Assembly (NCBI GenBank): GCA_963823845.1
Contig: CAWGND010000026.1
Coordinates: 1 to 64,000, forward strand
Direction of reading: 5' to 3'
DNA length: 64,000 nucleotides
Source: Alloacidobacterium sp963823845
Lineage (GTDB): Bacteria; Acidobacteriota; Terriglobia; Terriglobales; Acidobacteriaceae
Of the stretch, positions 15,801 to 23,615 are shown piece by piece (the stretch's first letter is position 1; every line of letters starts with the position of its first letter). The position numbers and the translations under genes were made by a program. The notes beneath the pieces are model-generated. The model worked only from the letters and a program-made list of their open reading frames with translations, was not told the DNA's origin and did no database searches.

Positions 15801-18488
15801 AGATTAACGATCGACAAAATCCAGATAATCATTCGCCAGGAGCCATCTCCCGATGGTGCCAGACGACCTCTTTTCTTCGACAGTGCGCTGATCGAAAACA
15901 TGATGCTGGATGGTGCTCGAATCCATGTAGTCATTGGGCCGACCACGAACGGAAACGCATCGCTGGTACGGTTCATCAGCACAACACATACCGCTGTGGC
16001 GATCGACAGACATGTGCTGATGGTCAGCGGCCTTGGTCGCATTGAGATACTGCCCGTAGAAGAGTTTGGAACGAGCTCAAGCGTCTGCGGATTGCGCGTA
16101 CGCATCGATAATGAGCCACAAACCGTCATCGAAGTCGGTTCGATCATTCTTACTGAATTGATCCAGGCAGCCGATGTTGACCCTGTTCCGCAGACAGCAA
16201 GCCGACTCGGCGTACTTGTAGTCGGCACTGGCTGGCTCCAGCTGCCGAAGCCGGTTCAATATGCGGCTGAACAAGTTGGCGCGGCGGTCGCAAACGCTGG
16301 CGGCATTCTCATTACGGGTGGCTGGCCTGGAGTAGATCACCTTGCCGCCAGGAGCTTCTCAGAAGCAATTGGCCAGGAGAACCCGCCAAGATTGGATGAC
16401 CTCGTCCAAATAATAGAAGGCCAGGAAGCCGATTTTAAGGGTGGCAAAGTCATACGAGTTGAGCAAAATCGTAGGAGTGAAGAATCACTGAAGCATGCGG
16501 ATGTAGTGATCTTGATTGGAGGCGCAGGCGGGACATGGGAAGCGTTTCGAAGCGCCCTGTCGCAGAAAAAGCTGGTCATTCCGTTCCTGAATACAGGAAC
16601 AGACGCGCGTCACGCGGCTATCCTGCTGGAAGTCTTCGGCCAGAATGTACCAACGCCTCTTGTCAAGGCAGAATTCGGCGATGAAACCCAGGCGCAACAA
16701 GCAGGAAAGTTGCTGCAAGCGGTCCTTAGCGGTCTCGATACAAAAGCAGGTGCGCCTGAAGTAGACAATCAAGAGTTACTTTGGATGACTGAAACGGTCC
16801 TGTCCTCAGCTGACACCTACTTGCGAAGAAAGAGCGGCTTCGATGAGGAGGCCAATCGTATCTATCAGGAATTTAAGTCGCACGAACTGTCCCCAACAAA
16901 ATGTGAGCAGTTGGTATTTGCACTGATTGAAGATGAGGACCCGGCATGGCGATGCACAGCATATCTGGCAATTGAGGCAGCACCTCACGAGAGATTCATA
17001 GCTCCTTTAATCAAAAGTCTGGCAACTGAGATGGCGTTTGCGCTCGCACGTACTGAGACTCGCCCTTTGTGGCGCTCGCTGTCGGCGACGAATCGATTGA
17101 TAGACGCTTATCCTCAGTCGTTCCCTATGGATTTTTATGTAAGTCTCGAAAGCGCGGATCGAACAATAAGGACAAGACCGGAGGTAGATCCTGGAGGCGA
17201 ATGCAAGGCTTCGATCTCCGGAATTCTCCAAAAACTGAGATCAGCCCTGACAAGCTCAGCATCAGGACAGCCGTTTTCAGAGCGGATCGCGACTCTCATC
17301 CATCAAACCGAAGAAATACGTGACCGCGCGTTCGATGACCTTCTCCAGTTGGGGAAGCGAGCGGTGCCGCTGTTTGAATCGTTACTGTCGAACGACAACG
17401 AGACCATGCGCATGATCGGGGCACGTTACTTAGGTCGATTAGGTCCTGTCGCAGAGGATGCTGTGACCGCGTTGGTGTCTGCGCTATCTGATAAAGACGA
17501 AGTTGTACGTCTGGAGACCGCAACAGCGCTTCGGGAAATCGGGCCTTCCGCCATGAAAGCAGTGCCCGCTCTAATCTTCGCTCTGCAGGATGTGAGCGGC
17601 GTCGTGCGGCAAAATGCAGTGCTGGCATTAGGAGGAATCGGTCCAGCGGCCCGGGACGCCGTGCCCGCGCTGCATGCTGCATTGCAAGACACCAGCCAGC
17701 TAGTGCGACAGAATGCAGAACTGGCTATTGGACAAATTGAAGTTGGCTCATCGAAGCAGGTGGTTCGGCCCGCCGCAAAACCAGGAAAGCAAAAGAGCGA
17801 CACAAAGGATCTGGAGAATCCTGCCACTCTCGAGCGTGCGGAAGCCTGGATTTTAAGCGGCTCAATCGAAAGCCCATTTAACGCATCCATTCCCTCGCAG
17901 GGAACCGTAACGCTACCACAGCCAGGCGGACGTGTGGAGCAGAGCCTGGAGAATTTTCGGGTCAGGGACATCATATCCTTCACACGCGGTTCGTCGCACG
18001 CTTCAGGCGACAGGGATGACACAAGAGGTACTCAGAGCACGATCGTGCAAGCAACAATTGAAGGGCTGAACGTATTGGATGTCCTCACGGCTGACAAGGT
18101 AGTCGCGCAAATCTCGATTCAGCACTCGGCAGACGGGCTCCAGCCTACTGTTAATTTTCTTGGGACACGCTTCGAAGATCTTCGGATTGCAGGCCAGCCG
18201 ATTCAGGTCGTCCTTTATTATTCATCTGCAGGTCAGATTTTTCGGAGAGGAGCAACCTCCATCCCGGGTTCGCTTGTCAGGAGCGTCAGTGGAAATCTTT
18301 CGTTCGGCCGGATCGTCGGCAACGTGATGGAGGTGCCCGACTATGGAGAGATTGTCCTGGCGGAATTAGTCTTCGACCTCGATTCTGTGCAACTCACGAT
18401 GATCCGGGCCCAACTCACCGGAAAGATTCGGGGAAGCATTACGGCTTGTCGGGCAAGCGCTACCACGCATCATGAGGAACAGCAATAA
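12846..18488 (+). CDS. 1,880-aa vWA-TIR-pseudoprotease-SLOG-HEAT protein
   Basis: Domains in order: residues 1-35, SAV_2336-like N-terminal helices; about 165-295, a vWA fold with an intact MIDAS DESAS (Asp174, Ser176, Ser178) and Asp249; 392-535, the helical region typical of SAV_2336/vWA partners (VARFRAAASSSAKELAGYLA); 582-725, a TIR domain starting LRLYVSFTRHD, with Glu657 in SSEWGIRE as likely catalytic acid; about 735-875, an HtrA/trypsin-like fold whose triad is replaced by Gln758, Glu787 and Ala858; about 905-1105, a beta-rich domain; 1117-1290, a SLOG Rossmann domain (GILITGGWPG, VVILIGGAGGT); 1490-1635, about four HEAT repeats; 1660-1870, a second beta-rich domain resembling the first. 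Its start overlaps the MoxR stop (ATGA). It is probably the sensor/regulator of the system. TIR as NADase effector and SLOG as nucleotide sensor follow from those families; the combined role is inference. Confidence 0.85.
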   Translation: MIARLVNVLSDAGFDLTYDQILDAVWLALHLPRQPSKGSDVVTPVTAARDPISPPRPAEKPPQASAPSPEKKPGAAGAATSSGPAPGELYMPKPGMENSATMRAIPVRVPATEALPNKQGVNAALRPLKRRFPSRRTKVLDVTATVEQIANGGPAIAILKAAPERWFEVALILDESASMRVWRETMQEFAVLLERHGSFRDVRRWYVNLDDATLKLYSEAGLPSSPRRLRSHRELIDPAARRLILVVSDCASRGWRKGAMLSAMLDWGRRGPLALVQVLPERLWGATALGESAERFRAYSAGAPNSSLHAQQVYFDYLQEPEEPEKKTPSPARITIPVPVVNLEGWSVAPWARLVANVGDATAEGVTISVPSRAAESGPEAEKSPPEPQPVLTAEQRVARFRAAASSSAKELAGYLAAAPICLPVMRLVQKAMMPAVRQVDLAEVMLGGLLYQMTPPEQVGRAEDVFYEFFPGVRELLQASVKEADQLRVLRSVSRLIESQTGTTIDFSALLAGGVSTLRPQHLYPVGQKFAEVAANVASRLGWPGATQGSSTGTTEVPVTQIQTPPPPQTEKIPETAEPPLRLYVSFTRHDIRLVQKFNDRLKQLDLEGWTNTRSLLDLKEGAEFQQQLDALLQRSNVLVALLSPQYVSSEWGIRECQAAIEKGMLIVPVFLEPVSMQGHPAFPYLLNPASLPISSASDEDRAIEEIIARLRDIFISKVKSDALEKARKAVVAVRAGGYTSSGFLVSPQGHLLVSGQVGLMQSPMIFFADGSSVPAVALTSNPTAELALLKVDSTALVPHSLPEPLVFGPIADIAQEVMGIDPLSTGFSGDWSGQIVAQDTLYLHASINTSLLPGIAGAPLLDRKGRVVAIFQLFDSQSNQHLCCPGPRAELFVTSILNAESPSRYNLQAAGVRVLSRGEEIVRHASAGLLSARRAAVSGSYAREHISIGPIDCRASQSLRSATGSPAFVMNASVEMAQIVVSERLTIDKIQIIIRQEPSPDGARRPLFFDSALIENMMLDGARIHVVIGPTTNGNASLVRFISTTHTAVAIDRHVLMVSGLGRIEILPVEEFGTSSSVCGLRVRIDNEPQTVIEVGSIILTELIQAADVDPVPQTASRLGVLVVGTGWLQLPKPVQYAAEQVGAAVANAGGILITGGWPGVDHLAARSFSEAIGQENPPRLDDLVQIIEGQEADFKGGKVIRVEQNRRSEESLKHADVVILIGGAGGTWEAFRSALSQKKLVIPFLNTGTDARHAAILLEVFGQNVPTPLVKAEFGDETQAQQAGKLLQAVLSGLDTKAGAPEVDNQELLWMTETVLSSADTYLRRKSGFDEEANRIYQEFKSHELSPTKCEQLVFALIEDEDPAWRCTAYLAIEAAPHERFIAPLIKSLATEMAFALARTETRPLWRSLSATNRLIDAYPQSFPMDFYVSLESADRTIRTRPEVDPGGECKASISGILQKLRSALTSSASGQPFSERIATLIHQTEEIRDRAFDDLLQLGKRAVPLFESLLSNDNETMRMIGARYLGRLGPVAEDAVTALVSALSDKDEVVRLETATALREIGPSAMKAVPALIFALQDVSGVVRQNAVLALGGIGPAARDAVPALHAALQDTSQLVRQNAELAIGQIEVGSSKQVVRPAAKPGKQKSDTKDLENPATLERAEAWILSGSIESPFNASIPSQGTVTLPQPGGRVEQSLENFRVRDIISFTRGSSHASGDRDDTRGTQSTIVQATIEGLNVLDVLTADKVVAQISIQHSADGLQPTVNFLGTRFEDLRIAGQPIQVVLYYSSAGQIFRRGATSIPGSLVRSVSGNLSFGRIVGNVMEVPDYGEIVLAELVFDLDSVQLTMIRAQLTGKIRGSITACRASATTHHEEQQ

Positions 18489-18900
18489 CGACATCCCTAG
18501 CGTAGGTCGTGCGTGAGCTGCACGCAGCATTCTTTGGGCTAATTTTCTTGAGCAACACTAAATCGAGGGAGTGGGTCAGCCGCTCAAATTTGCCGCTGGC
18601 CGGAAAATGCGCGGATCATTAACACCTGCCCATGATAGGAAATATGAATCGCCGTGTCGCGAACTGGGACGTAGGGTAGAGCAAAGGCAATCGTAGCCTC
18701 GATTTACAGGCTCAGTTCAGAATAGGTACTGGGAAACGCCCCAGCCTTGAGTAATGTCGGGTTTGTCGGCAATACGGACAATTCGACGGCAAACTTCCGG
18801 ATTGCCGGTGATACAGCCGGAACGCCGGGTTTTCCTGAACTCGCTCAAGGTGACGGTTTTTGTTCATAGAGACGAGGCGTTGGTGCTGCGTGGGCGGGGT
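18489..18900. other. Gene-free spacer after the conflict operon
   Basis: No coding frame with recognisable features and no convincing hairpin-plus-U-tract terminator was seen between the large vWA/TIR gene and the convergent amidohydrolase. Confidence 0.5.
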
Positions 18901-19950
18901 TCAGGGGAAATAGGGAGCGAGGTTGCTGAAGATCTGGTTGGTCTCGGCGGGGGTGAGACGCAGGTTGATGCGCAGCGTCGAGAAGTAGTCGCTGGCGGTC
19001 ACAACCGGCCAGTCGGTGCCGAACAGGATGCGGGAGAGGCCGAAGCGGCGAAGATTGGCGGCGAGTCGATCAGGGCCGTCGGGGAAATGTTTTTGTTCGT
19101 CCCAGAGGAACCGGAGATCGCTGCCGGGCGCGGCATCGGCGTCGGTGGGAGCGAGGACAACGGCGGCGATATCGAAGTAGAGGTGGCGGCAACGGCCGGG
19201 ATGGGCGACGCAGGCGTCGGCGAAGGTGGAGAGGCTGTCATCGGTGGTGCGATCGTAGCCGCCCCAGCCGCCGAGGTGCGCCACCTGCACGGGAATGTTG
19301 GGAGCCGAGGGCAGGACCTGATCCATGAAGATTTGCACGCTGCGTTTGGCGTCCCAGACGGCCGCGGAGCGCAGGTGAATCAGGATGGGCATGCGGAGGC
19401 GATCGGCGGCGGCGAAAACATCGCGCAGCTCACGGATCTGTGCCGGATCATCAAAGCGAAATTGCGCATTGGCGAGATGCAGTTTGAGTCCACCACGCAG
19501 ACCGATGCGGGCGCAATGATCGATGGAGGCGAGAGCGTAAGGACGTGAGGGATTGACGCTGCAGAAGCCGACCAGACGCTGCGGATATAGCTGCACCTGG
19601 CGGAGAGTCCACTCATTCTCGGCATCGACAGCAGCGGCCTCGCCCGGGACATGCACGAAGGGAGAACCGAGACGGTAGGCGTCAGAGAGCGCGACGGAGC
19701 GCCGGATGCCGGCGGCATCGAGCTGGGCGATGAGGGCCGCGGCGGTATTGGTTTTTTCCTCTTCTTCGTTACCTGGTGCGCCAGGCAGGGGAATGGCGCC
19801 TTCATTGAGGAGACGGGCGGCGGTGGGGCTCTGCAGGTGAGCATGATGGTCGGCGACAGGGAGTGTCTGCGCAGTGATCGATGATCCGGGGAGCGCGAGA
19901 AGAATAAAGGCGGAGAACAGGAAACGCAGCGAGATCCCGGAAAGAGCCAT
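18901..19950 (-). CDS. Exported amidohydrolase_2 family protein
   Basis: This is a TIM-barrel metal-dependent hydrolase of about 349 residues. The start MALSGISLRFLFSAFILLAL gives a Sec signal peptide; an upstream Met would only add a tail. The metal-binding DHHAHLQ follows the signal, then LIHLRSAAVW, QVAHLGGWGGYD and the Asp motif RILFGTDWPVV, the usual order for amidohydrolase_2. Members hydrolyse or decarboxylate varied small molecules in the periplasm or cytoplasm, and the export signal points to the periplasm here. It is a single-gene unit with no functional link to its neighbours. Confidence 0.8.
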   Translation of the reverse strand: MALSGISLRFLFSAFILLALPGSSITAQTLPVADHHAHLQSPTAARLLNEGAIPLPGAPGNEEEEKTNTAAALIAQLDAAGIRRSVALSDAYRLGSPFVHVPGEAAAVDAENEWTLRQVQLYPQRLVGFCSVNPSRPYALASIDHCARIGLRGGLKLHLANAQFRFDDPAQIRELRDVFAAADRLRMPILIHLRSAAVWDAKRSVQIFMDQVLPSAPNIPVQVAHLGGWGGYDRTTDDSLSTFADACVAHPGRCRHLYFDIAAVVLAPTDADAAPGSDLRFLWDEQKHFPDGPDRLAANLRRFGLSRILFGTDWPVVTASDYFSTLRINLRLTPAETNQIFSNLAPYFP

Positions 19951-20317
19951 AAGCTGGAGACAGGGTACAGGAAACGCTGCGCTCACGGATCGCGGCGCAC
20001 GGTGCTTGCTGGAATTGGTGACGCGGCGGACTCTGCTTCGAAATGCAGGTTGCCGACCGGCCCCCCCCAGGGCGAGTGTGTGGAATCAATATGCCGTGTT
20101 GTGGTTGTATTGTCGCCCAACCGGAACTCAGAAATGCTCGCCTGGAGGCTCGATGCGTGCCTCGGTAATTTCCCGTCACGTTGTAGCATGGATCGTCTAG
20201 AAGCGGATCGCCAGAACGCCCCGAAGCTCTGGGACGGAAAACGACTCCGAAGGTCGGCAACCGGCGAGAAAGGCGTATGGTTTTGCCGTTTTCGAGTCCG
20301 AAGGGAAAGTCCGGATT

Positions 20318-21037
20318 ATGAGTCTGACGGTCATTGTGGTGGCTCTGACCGCTGTTCTCCCCGCAGCTCCCGGAGGATCTTCAAAGATGAATCCCGGGGA
20401 TGGTCTGACCTACCAATGGATACCGCCCGGCAGCTACTTTACGGGCTGCCTGCCGGGAGACGGGGAATGCTATGGCCTCGAACGGCACCGGGAGAAAATC
20501 GTCGTTGCCAGCGGCTTTTGGATCGCCCGCACCGAGGTGACCCAAGCGGCATACAAGCGGGTCATGAATGCTGCTCCCTCGTTCTACAAGGGAGCGGATC
20601 TTCCAGTGGACCGGGTTGGCTGGACGGACGCGACTGCCTATTGCAGCCGGATCGACATGCGGCTGCCGACCGAGTCGGAGTGGGAATGGGCCGCTTACGG
20701 TGGAATTGCAGAACTGCCGACAGAACCGCTCGGGTCTCTGGCGTGGTACGACCCAAACAGCAACGACACTACACATCCAGTGGCAACGAAGCTGCCTAAC
20801 GGATTTGGACTGTGGGACATGCTGGGAAATGTCTGGGAATGGGTACAGGACGCCGGTAAAGAGGCAGGCGAGCACATCCTGAAGGGGAGTTCGTTCTATA
20901 ACAGTACGCGAGATGTGCGAGTCTCAGGTCGGCTCAGCGCGCCACCCGATCTTCGCCACCGGGATATCGGCTTCCGTTGCGCCTCATCCGCGTGGCCGGA
21001 GGAGAAATCTTCAGGGGGCAGCGCGACGCACCAATGA
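20318..21037 (+). CDS. SUMF1/formylglycine-generating-enzyme-like protein without active-site cysteines
   Basis: This is a 239-residue protein of the FGE-sulfatase (SUMF1) fold with a short hydrophobic N-terminus that may be a signal peptide. Family motifs are clear: WIPPGSYFTG, GFWIARTEVTQAAYKRVM, LPVDRVGWTDATAYCSRI, RLPTESEWEWAAYGG, GFGLWDMLGNVWEWVQDA and a final RDIGFRCASS. True formylglycine-generating enzymes have a cysteine pair after the GGS box; here that stretch reads KGSSFYNSTRDVRVSG, with none. It is therefore probably a carbohydrate-, nucleotide- or partner-binding relative rather than a sulfatase-activating enzyme. No sulfatase gene lies nearby. Confidence 0.75.
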   Translation: MSLTVIVVALTAVLPAAPGGSSKMNPGDGLTYQWIPPGSYFTGCLPGDGECYGLERHREKIVVASGFWIARTEVTQAAYKRVMNAAPSFYKGADLPVDRVGWTDATAYCSRIDMRLPTESEWEWAAYGGIAELPTEPLGSLAWYDPNSNDTTHPVATKLPNGFGLWDMLGNVWEWVQDAGKEAGEHILKGSSFYNSTRDVRVSGRLSAPPDLRHRDIGFRCASSAWPEEKSSGGSATHQ

Positions 21038-21637
21038 AGACCTACTCTTATCGATGCTGAATCAGATCGGGATTGTGTAGCCGCAGCCACGCGACCGCGG
21101 CCCGCGCTTCAACCGGGGCAAACAGCCCAACGCCCTCATTGAGCTGTTCGCTGCCTTCTCAGTTCCGGTCGGATGGTGGCCAATCCGGAAGTCCCCCGTT
21201 GGGGGGAGCCAGCATGCATAACGAAGTGCATGCAAAACGGGATTTTGAGTAACTTGCCCGGATCCAACAGCCGCTGCGCCCTCAATTGATGAAAATCGCC
21301 ATGCTTAAATTCCAGCGAGCACTCCGTGGAAACGCGGTATTTCGACGTCGATCTCCTTTCTTGGAACGGAACCCAAAGAACAGTGGAGTCGGGGCGTTCG
21401 TCACAAATGCCAATCCAGCAGGGCCTCGCAAATCCGCCGTTAGCTGTTGCCCAAATTTTGACACGGCAGAGGCAGTAGTTCGAATTCAAGCGCAGCCATC
21501 ATCATCGCTAGAATACAATTTGGAAGCAGAAGTTGAAGTGCATGTTGTTTCGATGCCCTACTCGAATGTCAGATTGCCATCATAGGCCCAGCGAAGAACC
21601 TGCTTTTGCGTAGACTGGCGAAATCGAAGCGTTGACG
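21038..21637. other. Gene-free region with a dispersed-repeat fragment
   Basis: No gene is recognisable. At about 21,161-21,190 the sequence holds CAGTTCCGGTCGGA followed shortly by CCAATCCGGAAGT. The same two words recur near 28,908-28,964, with the first inverted. They may be ends of an unidentified mobile element. Confidence 0.4.
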
Positions 21638-21949
21638 ATGAAATTCTCCCTCACGTTCCCCGTTCACTCGATCCCACTTTGGTTCCTCATCCTGTCGCTG
21701 TTCCTCCCGCGCCTCACTATCTTCGTCGCATGGCTCCAGCACAGCATGAGCCAGTTCATTCCCCCCTCGGTCGGCCTCATCCCTATCATCGTCTGGTTGC
21801 TGCTCCCCCGCATCCTCATCCTCTTTTGGATTTACCAGGACCAGGGCATCACCCTCTGGCTCTTGCTCCACATCATCGCTTTACTCTGCGCTTGGGGCGG
21901 TAGCGGCTCGCGTGTTGTGCGACGAAGGCGCGTCGATTTCGTCGATTAA
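21638..21949 (+). CDS. Small membrane protein (103 aa)
   Basis: The start MKFSLTFPVHSIPLWFLILS is chosen at the ATG rather than a TTG two codons upstream. Three or four hydrophobic segments follow: PLWFLILSLFLPRLTIFVAW, VGLIPIIVWLLLPRILILFW and GITLWLLLHIIALLCAWGG. A short basic, cytoplasmic-looking tail (SRVVRRRRVDFVD) ends it. Positive charges and aromatic residues are placed as in a real inner-membrane protein. I have an impression of relatives in other Acidobacteria but no function for them. Confidence 0.55.
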   Translation: MKFSLTFPVHSIPLWFLILSLFLPRLTIFVAWLQHSMSQFIPPSVGLIPIIVWLLLPRILILFWIYQDQGITLWLLLHIIALLCAWGGSGSRVVRRRRVDFVD

Positions 21950-22183
21950 TTTCCCGATCACCAGCTAAAGTAGGTGAACAGGGACAACATTTCACTTTTA
22001 GAAATAAGGTATTAGCGACTGGCTGGGAGGTTGAGAATCCACACGCCCGGAGATATCAGGGGAAGTCTCTGTCCTGGGTTTGATTGCCGAAGGACAATGC
22101 CAACAAGCAGAGCGGATTCGGCGGGACGCAACTCTATGAAAAATACGAGGGCCAGTTGTGTTCTCTGACGCTAGCTACTAGAA

Positions 22184-22704
22184 CTACGAAGCTGCCTCGT
22201 CCCCTTCCTCCGTTTCCTCATCCTGTTTGATTTCGGCCAGAATCTCGGCTTCTTCGTCCGAATCGTAGACCGAGTGTGACGCGCGCTAACTGGAGTGGGC
22301 ATATCAAAAAGGCCACGCACCGTTGGCGGCTCTGTCCGCATCTGCTCGTCCTTCCCCACAGGCGCCGTGGCCGGAACAGTCTTCTTCGCGGTCTTCGACT
22401 TATTTCTCGCCTCATCTTGGGCCGCCTCCGCCGCTGTAGCCATTTCCTCTTTGGCGCGGTCGAGCGTGTTCTTCAATTCCAGATGACTGGCGACAAAGCT
22501 GACAATCGCATCCGGAAGTTGTGCATCGAGCTCGGCGGCGGTTCCGGTGAAACTCATCGGGGTGGTGAGGGCAGCGTTTTCGCCATCCGCCAGCTTCTTT
22601 GGTAGGACATTGACGCGGATCAGGTCTTCTTCGAGAGAGGTGACCGTCAAGAGGACGGACCTCTGGCGGAGGAGTGGAACGAGTTGGTGAAACATGGGCA
22701 TCAT
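22184..22704 (-). pseudogene. PRTRC system protein E, frameshifted near the C-terminus
   Basis: The reading MFHQLVPLLRQRSVLLTVTS, IRVNVLPKKLADGENAALTT, then VGFVxSHL-type FVASHLELKNTLDRAKEEM is characteristic of protein E of the PRTRC (ParB-related, ThiF-related cassette) systems, found mainly on plasmids and other mobile DNA. After about residue 140 the current frame gives a basic nonsense tail. One base shift near 22,280 restores the acidic end SVYDSDEEAEILAEIKQDEE, which closes at a TAG at 22,184. No A, B, D, F or ThiF gene follows, so the cassette is incomplete. Confidence 0.75.
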
Positions 22705-22858
22705 GAGCGGGATTGGCGCAGAGCGCGGCGAAACCTGCCTTCACCAGAGCAGCGCCCAGATCGTAAAGCAGCTCCGCGTTGACTTCATGGTTGTATTCCG
22801 TTGGAACCGTCTCGAGGGTGGGAAGAGCCTGACCGAAAGCGGGCACGAGGGTTGTCAT
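22697..22858 (-). pseudogene. Small PRTRC-cassette ORF, probably frameshifted
   Basis: The start MTTLVPAFGQALPTLETVPT overlaps the previous stop as ATGA, and LLYDLGAALVKAGFAALCA follows. In the given frame it runs unusually far (to 22,412) across the protein E gene with meaningless composition. A single base shift near 22,710 would give a stop (TCATGA) overlapping the protein E start, as expected for such a tight operon. Alternatively this and the 72-codon ORF upstream are halves of one broken gene. No function is known to me. Confidence 0.4.
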
Positions 22859-23073
22859 CCGAGAGGCGGAAGGAGTTCCGATGGACTCGAGAGCAGCATA
22901 CTGTCTGTGCCCCCGAACCGGTCCATCGCCTGCCGGACGGCGCCGGCGAGACGTATTGATTCTTTGCATTGGAGATGCCTCACGAGTAATTTGTTCGCTT
23001 CCGGAGGCGGTGCGGCCGCCTTCATTGTAAATATCGCGACCAACTCCTCCCGTGTCAGCTCAGAGCGAAGCAT
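22855..23073 (-). CDS. Small ORF between PRTRC proteins C and E (72 aa)
   Basis: The start MLRSELTREELVAIFTMKAA lies 4 bp after the protein C stop, with AAAGGG at good spacing. The product is mostly helical (KLLVRHLQCKESIRLAGAVR) and ends SSPSELLPPLG. Its position says it is part of the PRTRC cassette; its sequence gives no function. Confidence 0.5.
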   Translation of the reverse strand: MLRSELTREELVAIFTMKAAAPPPEANKLLVRHLQCKESIRLAGAVRQAMDRFGGTDSMLLSSPSELLPPLG

Positions 23074-23077
23074 GGCT

Positions 23078-23296
23078 TCACCCTTTTGAACCGATGGCTC
23101 TAGAGAGGGAGTAACGCACGCTCGTTCCTGTGTCCTCCGGCCCAGTCATCGTCGCAGTCGCAATTTCGGGGTAAGAAGGCGTAAGCAGGTCGCGGACCTG
23201 GTCGATGCTCATTTGTGGATCCGGGTCAGGAATACGTGACCCATTGAAGACAAATTCGCGAGGTAAGGTGCTGGTTTTCAGAGTGGTGGTGGACAT
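23078..23296 (-). CDS. PRTRC system protein C
   Basis: This is a 72-residue protein starting MSTTTLKTSTLPREFVFNGS behind GGAG at 9 bp. The pattern LPREFVFNGSRIPDPDPQMS, then TPSYPEIATATMTGPEDTG and a final RYSLSRAIGSKG is the standard form of PRTRC protein C, a ubiquitin-like beta-grasp protein encoded in ThiF-containing cassettes. It heads a minus-strand run with two small ORFs and protein E. The ubiquitin-like/ThiF logic of complete cassettes cannot operate here unless the missing genes are elsewhere. Confidence 0.8.
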   Translation of the reverse strand: MSTTTLKTSTLPREFVFNGSRIPDPDPQMSIDQVRDLLTPSYPEIATATMTGPEDTGTSVRYSLSRAIGSKG

Positions 23297-23615
23297 TTTG
23301 TTTCTCCAAAACAATTGTGGAAGCGGGATTGGGTGATTGTCACAATGATCAAATCAAGCGATGCAGCTGTTGTACATGAACAACAGCGAGTGTCTGTCCA
23401 TCCGCGCAGCGCTTTACGGGAGTTTCGGAAGATCAGTGAGTTAGTTAGTTTCCGGTTTGTCAGTGATCCGGGGGAACTGGTAGGCGCGGCATCGCAGATC
23501 GCTTCCGCTATGCCGACATGAACGAAGCCGCGGCGGCGGCGGACGCATCCGCGTGTTACTGAACTGACACTTGAGGCTACCGGGTAGCTTGGTGCGCAGA
23601 GAAGGAGGATTCTCT

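Noticed and set aside
18754..19548. 264-codon plus-strand open frame
   Set aside because: Gly/Glu-rich shadow of the amidohydrolase on the other strand.
20318..21037. Calling this a formylglycine-generating enzyme
   Set aside because: The catalytic cysteines are absent and no sulfatase is nearby.
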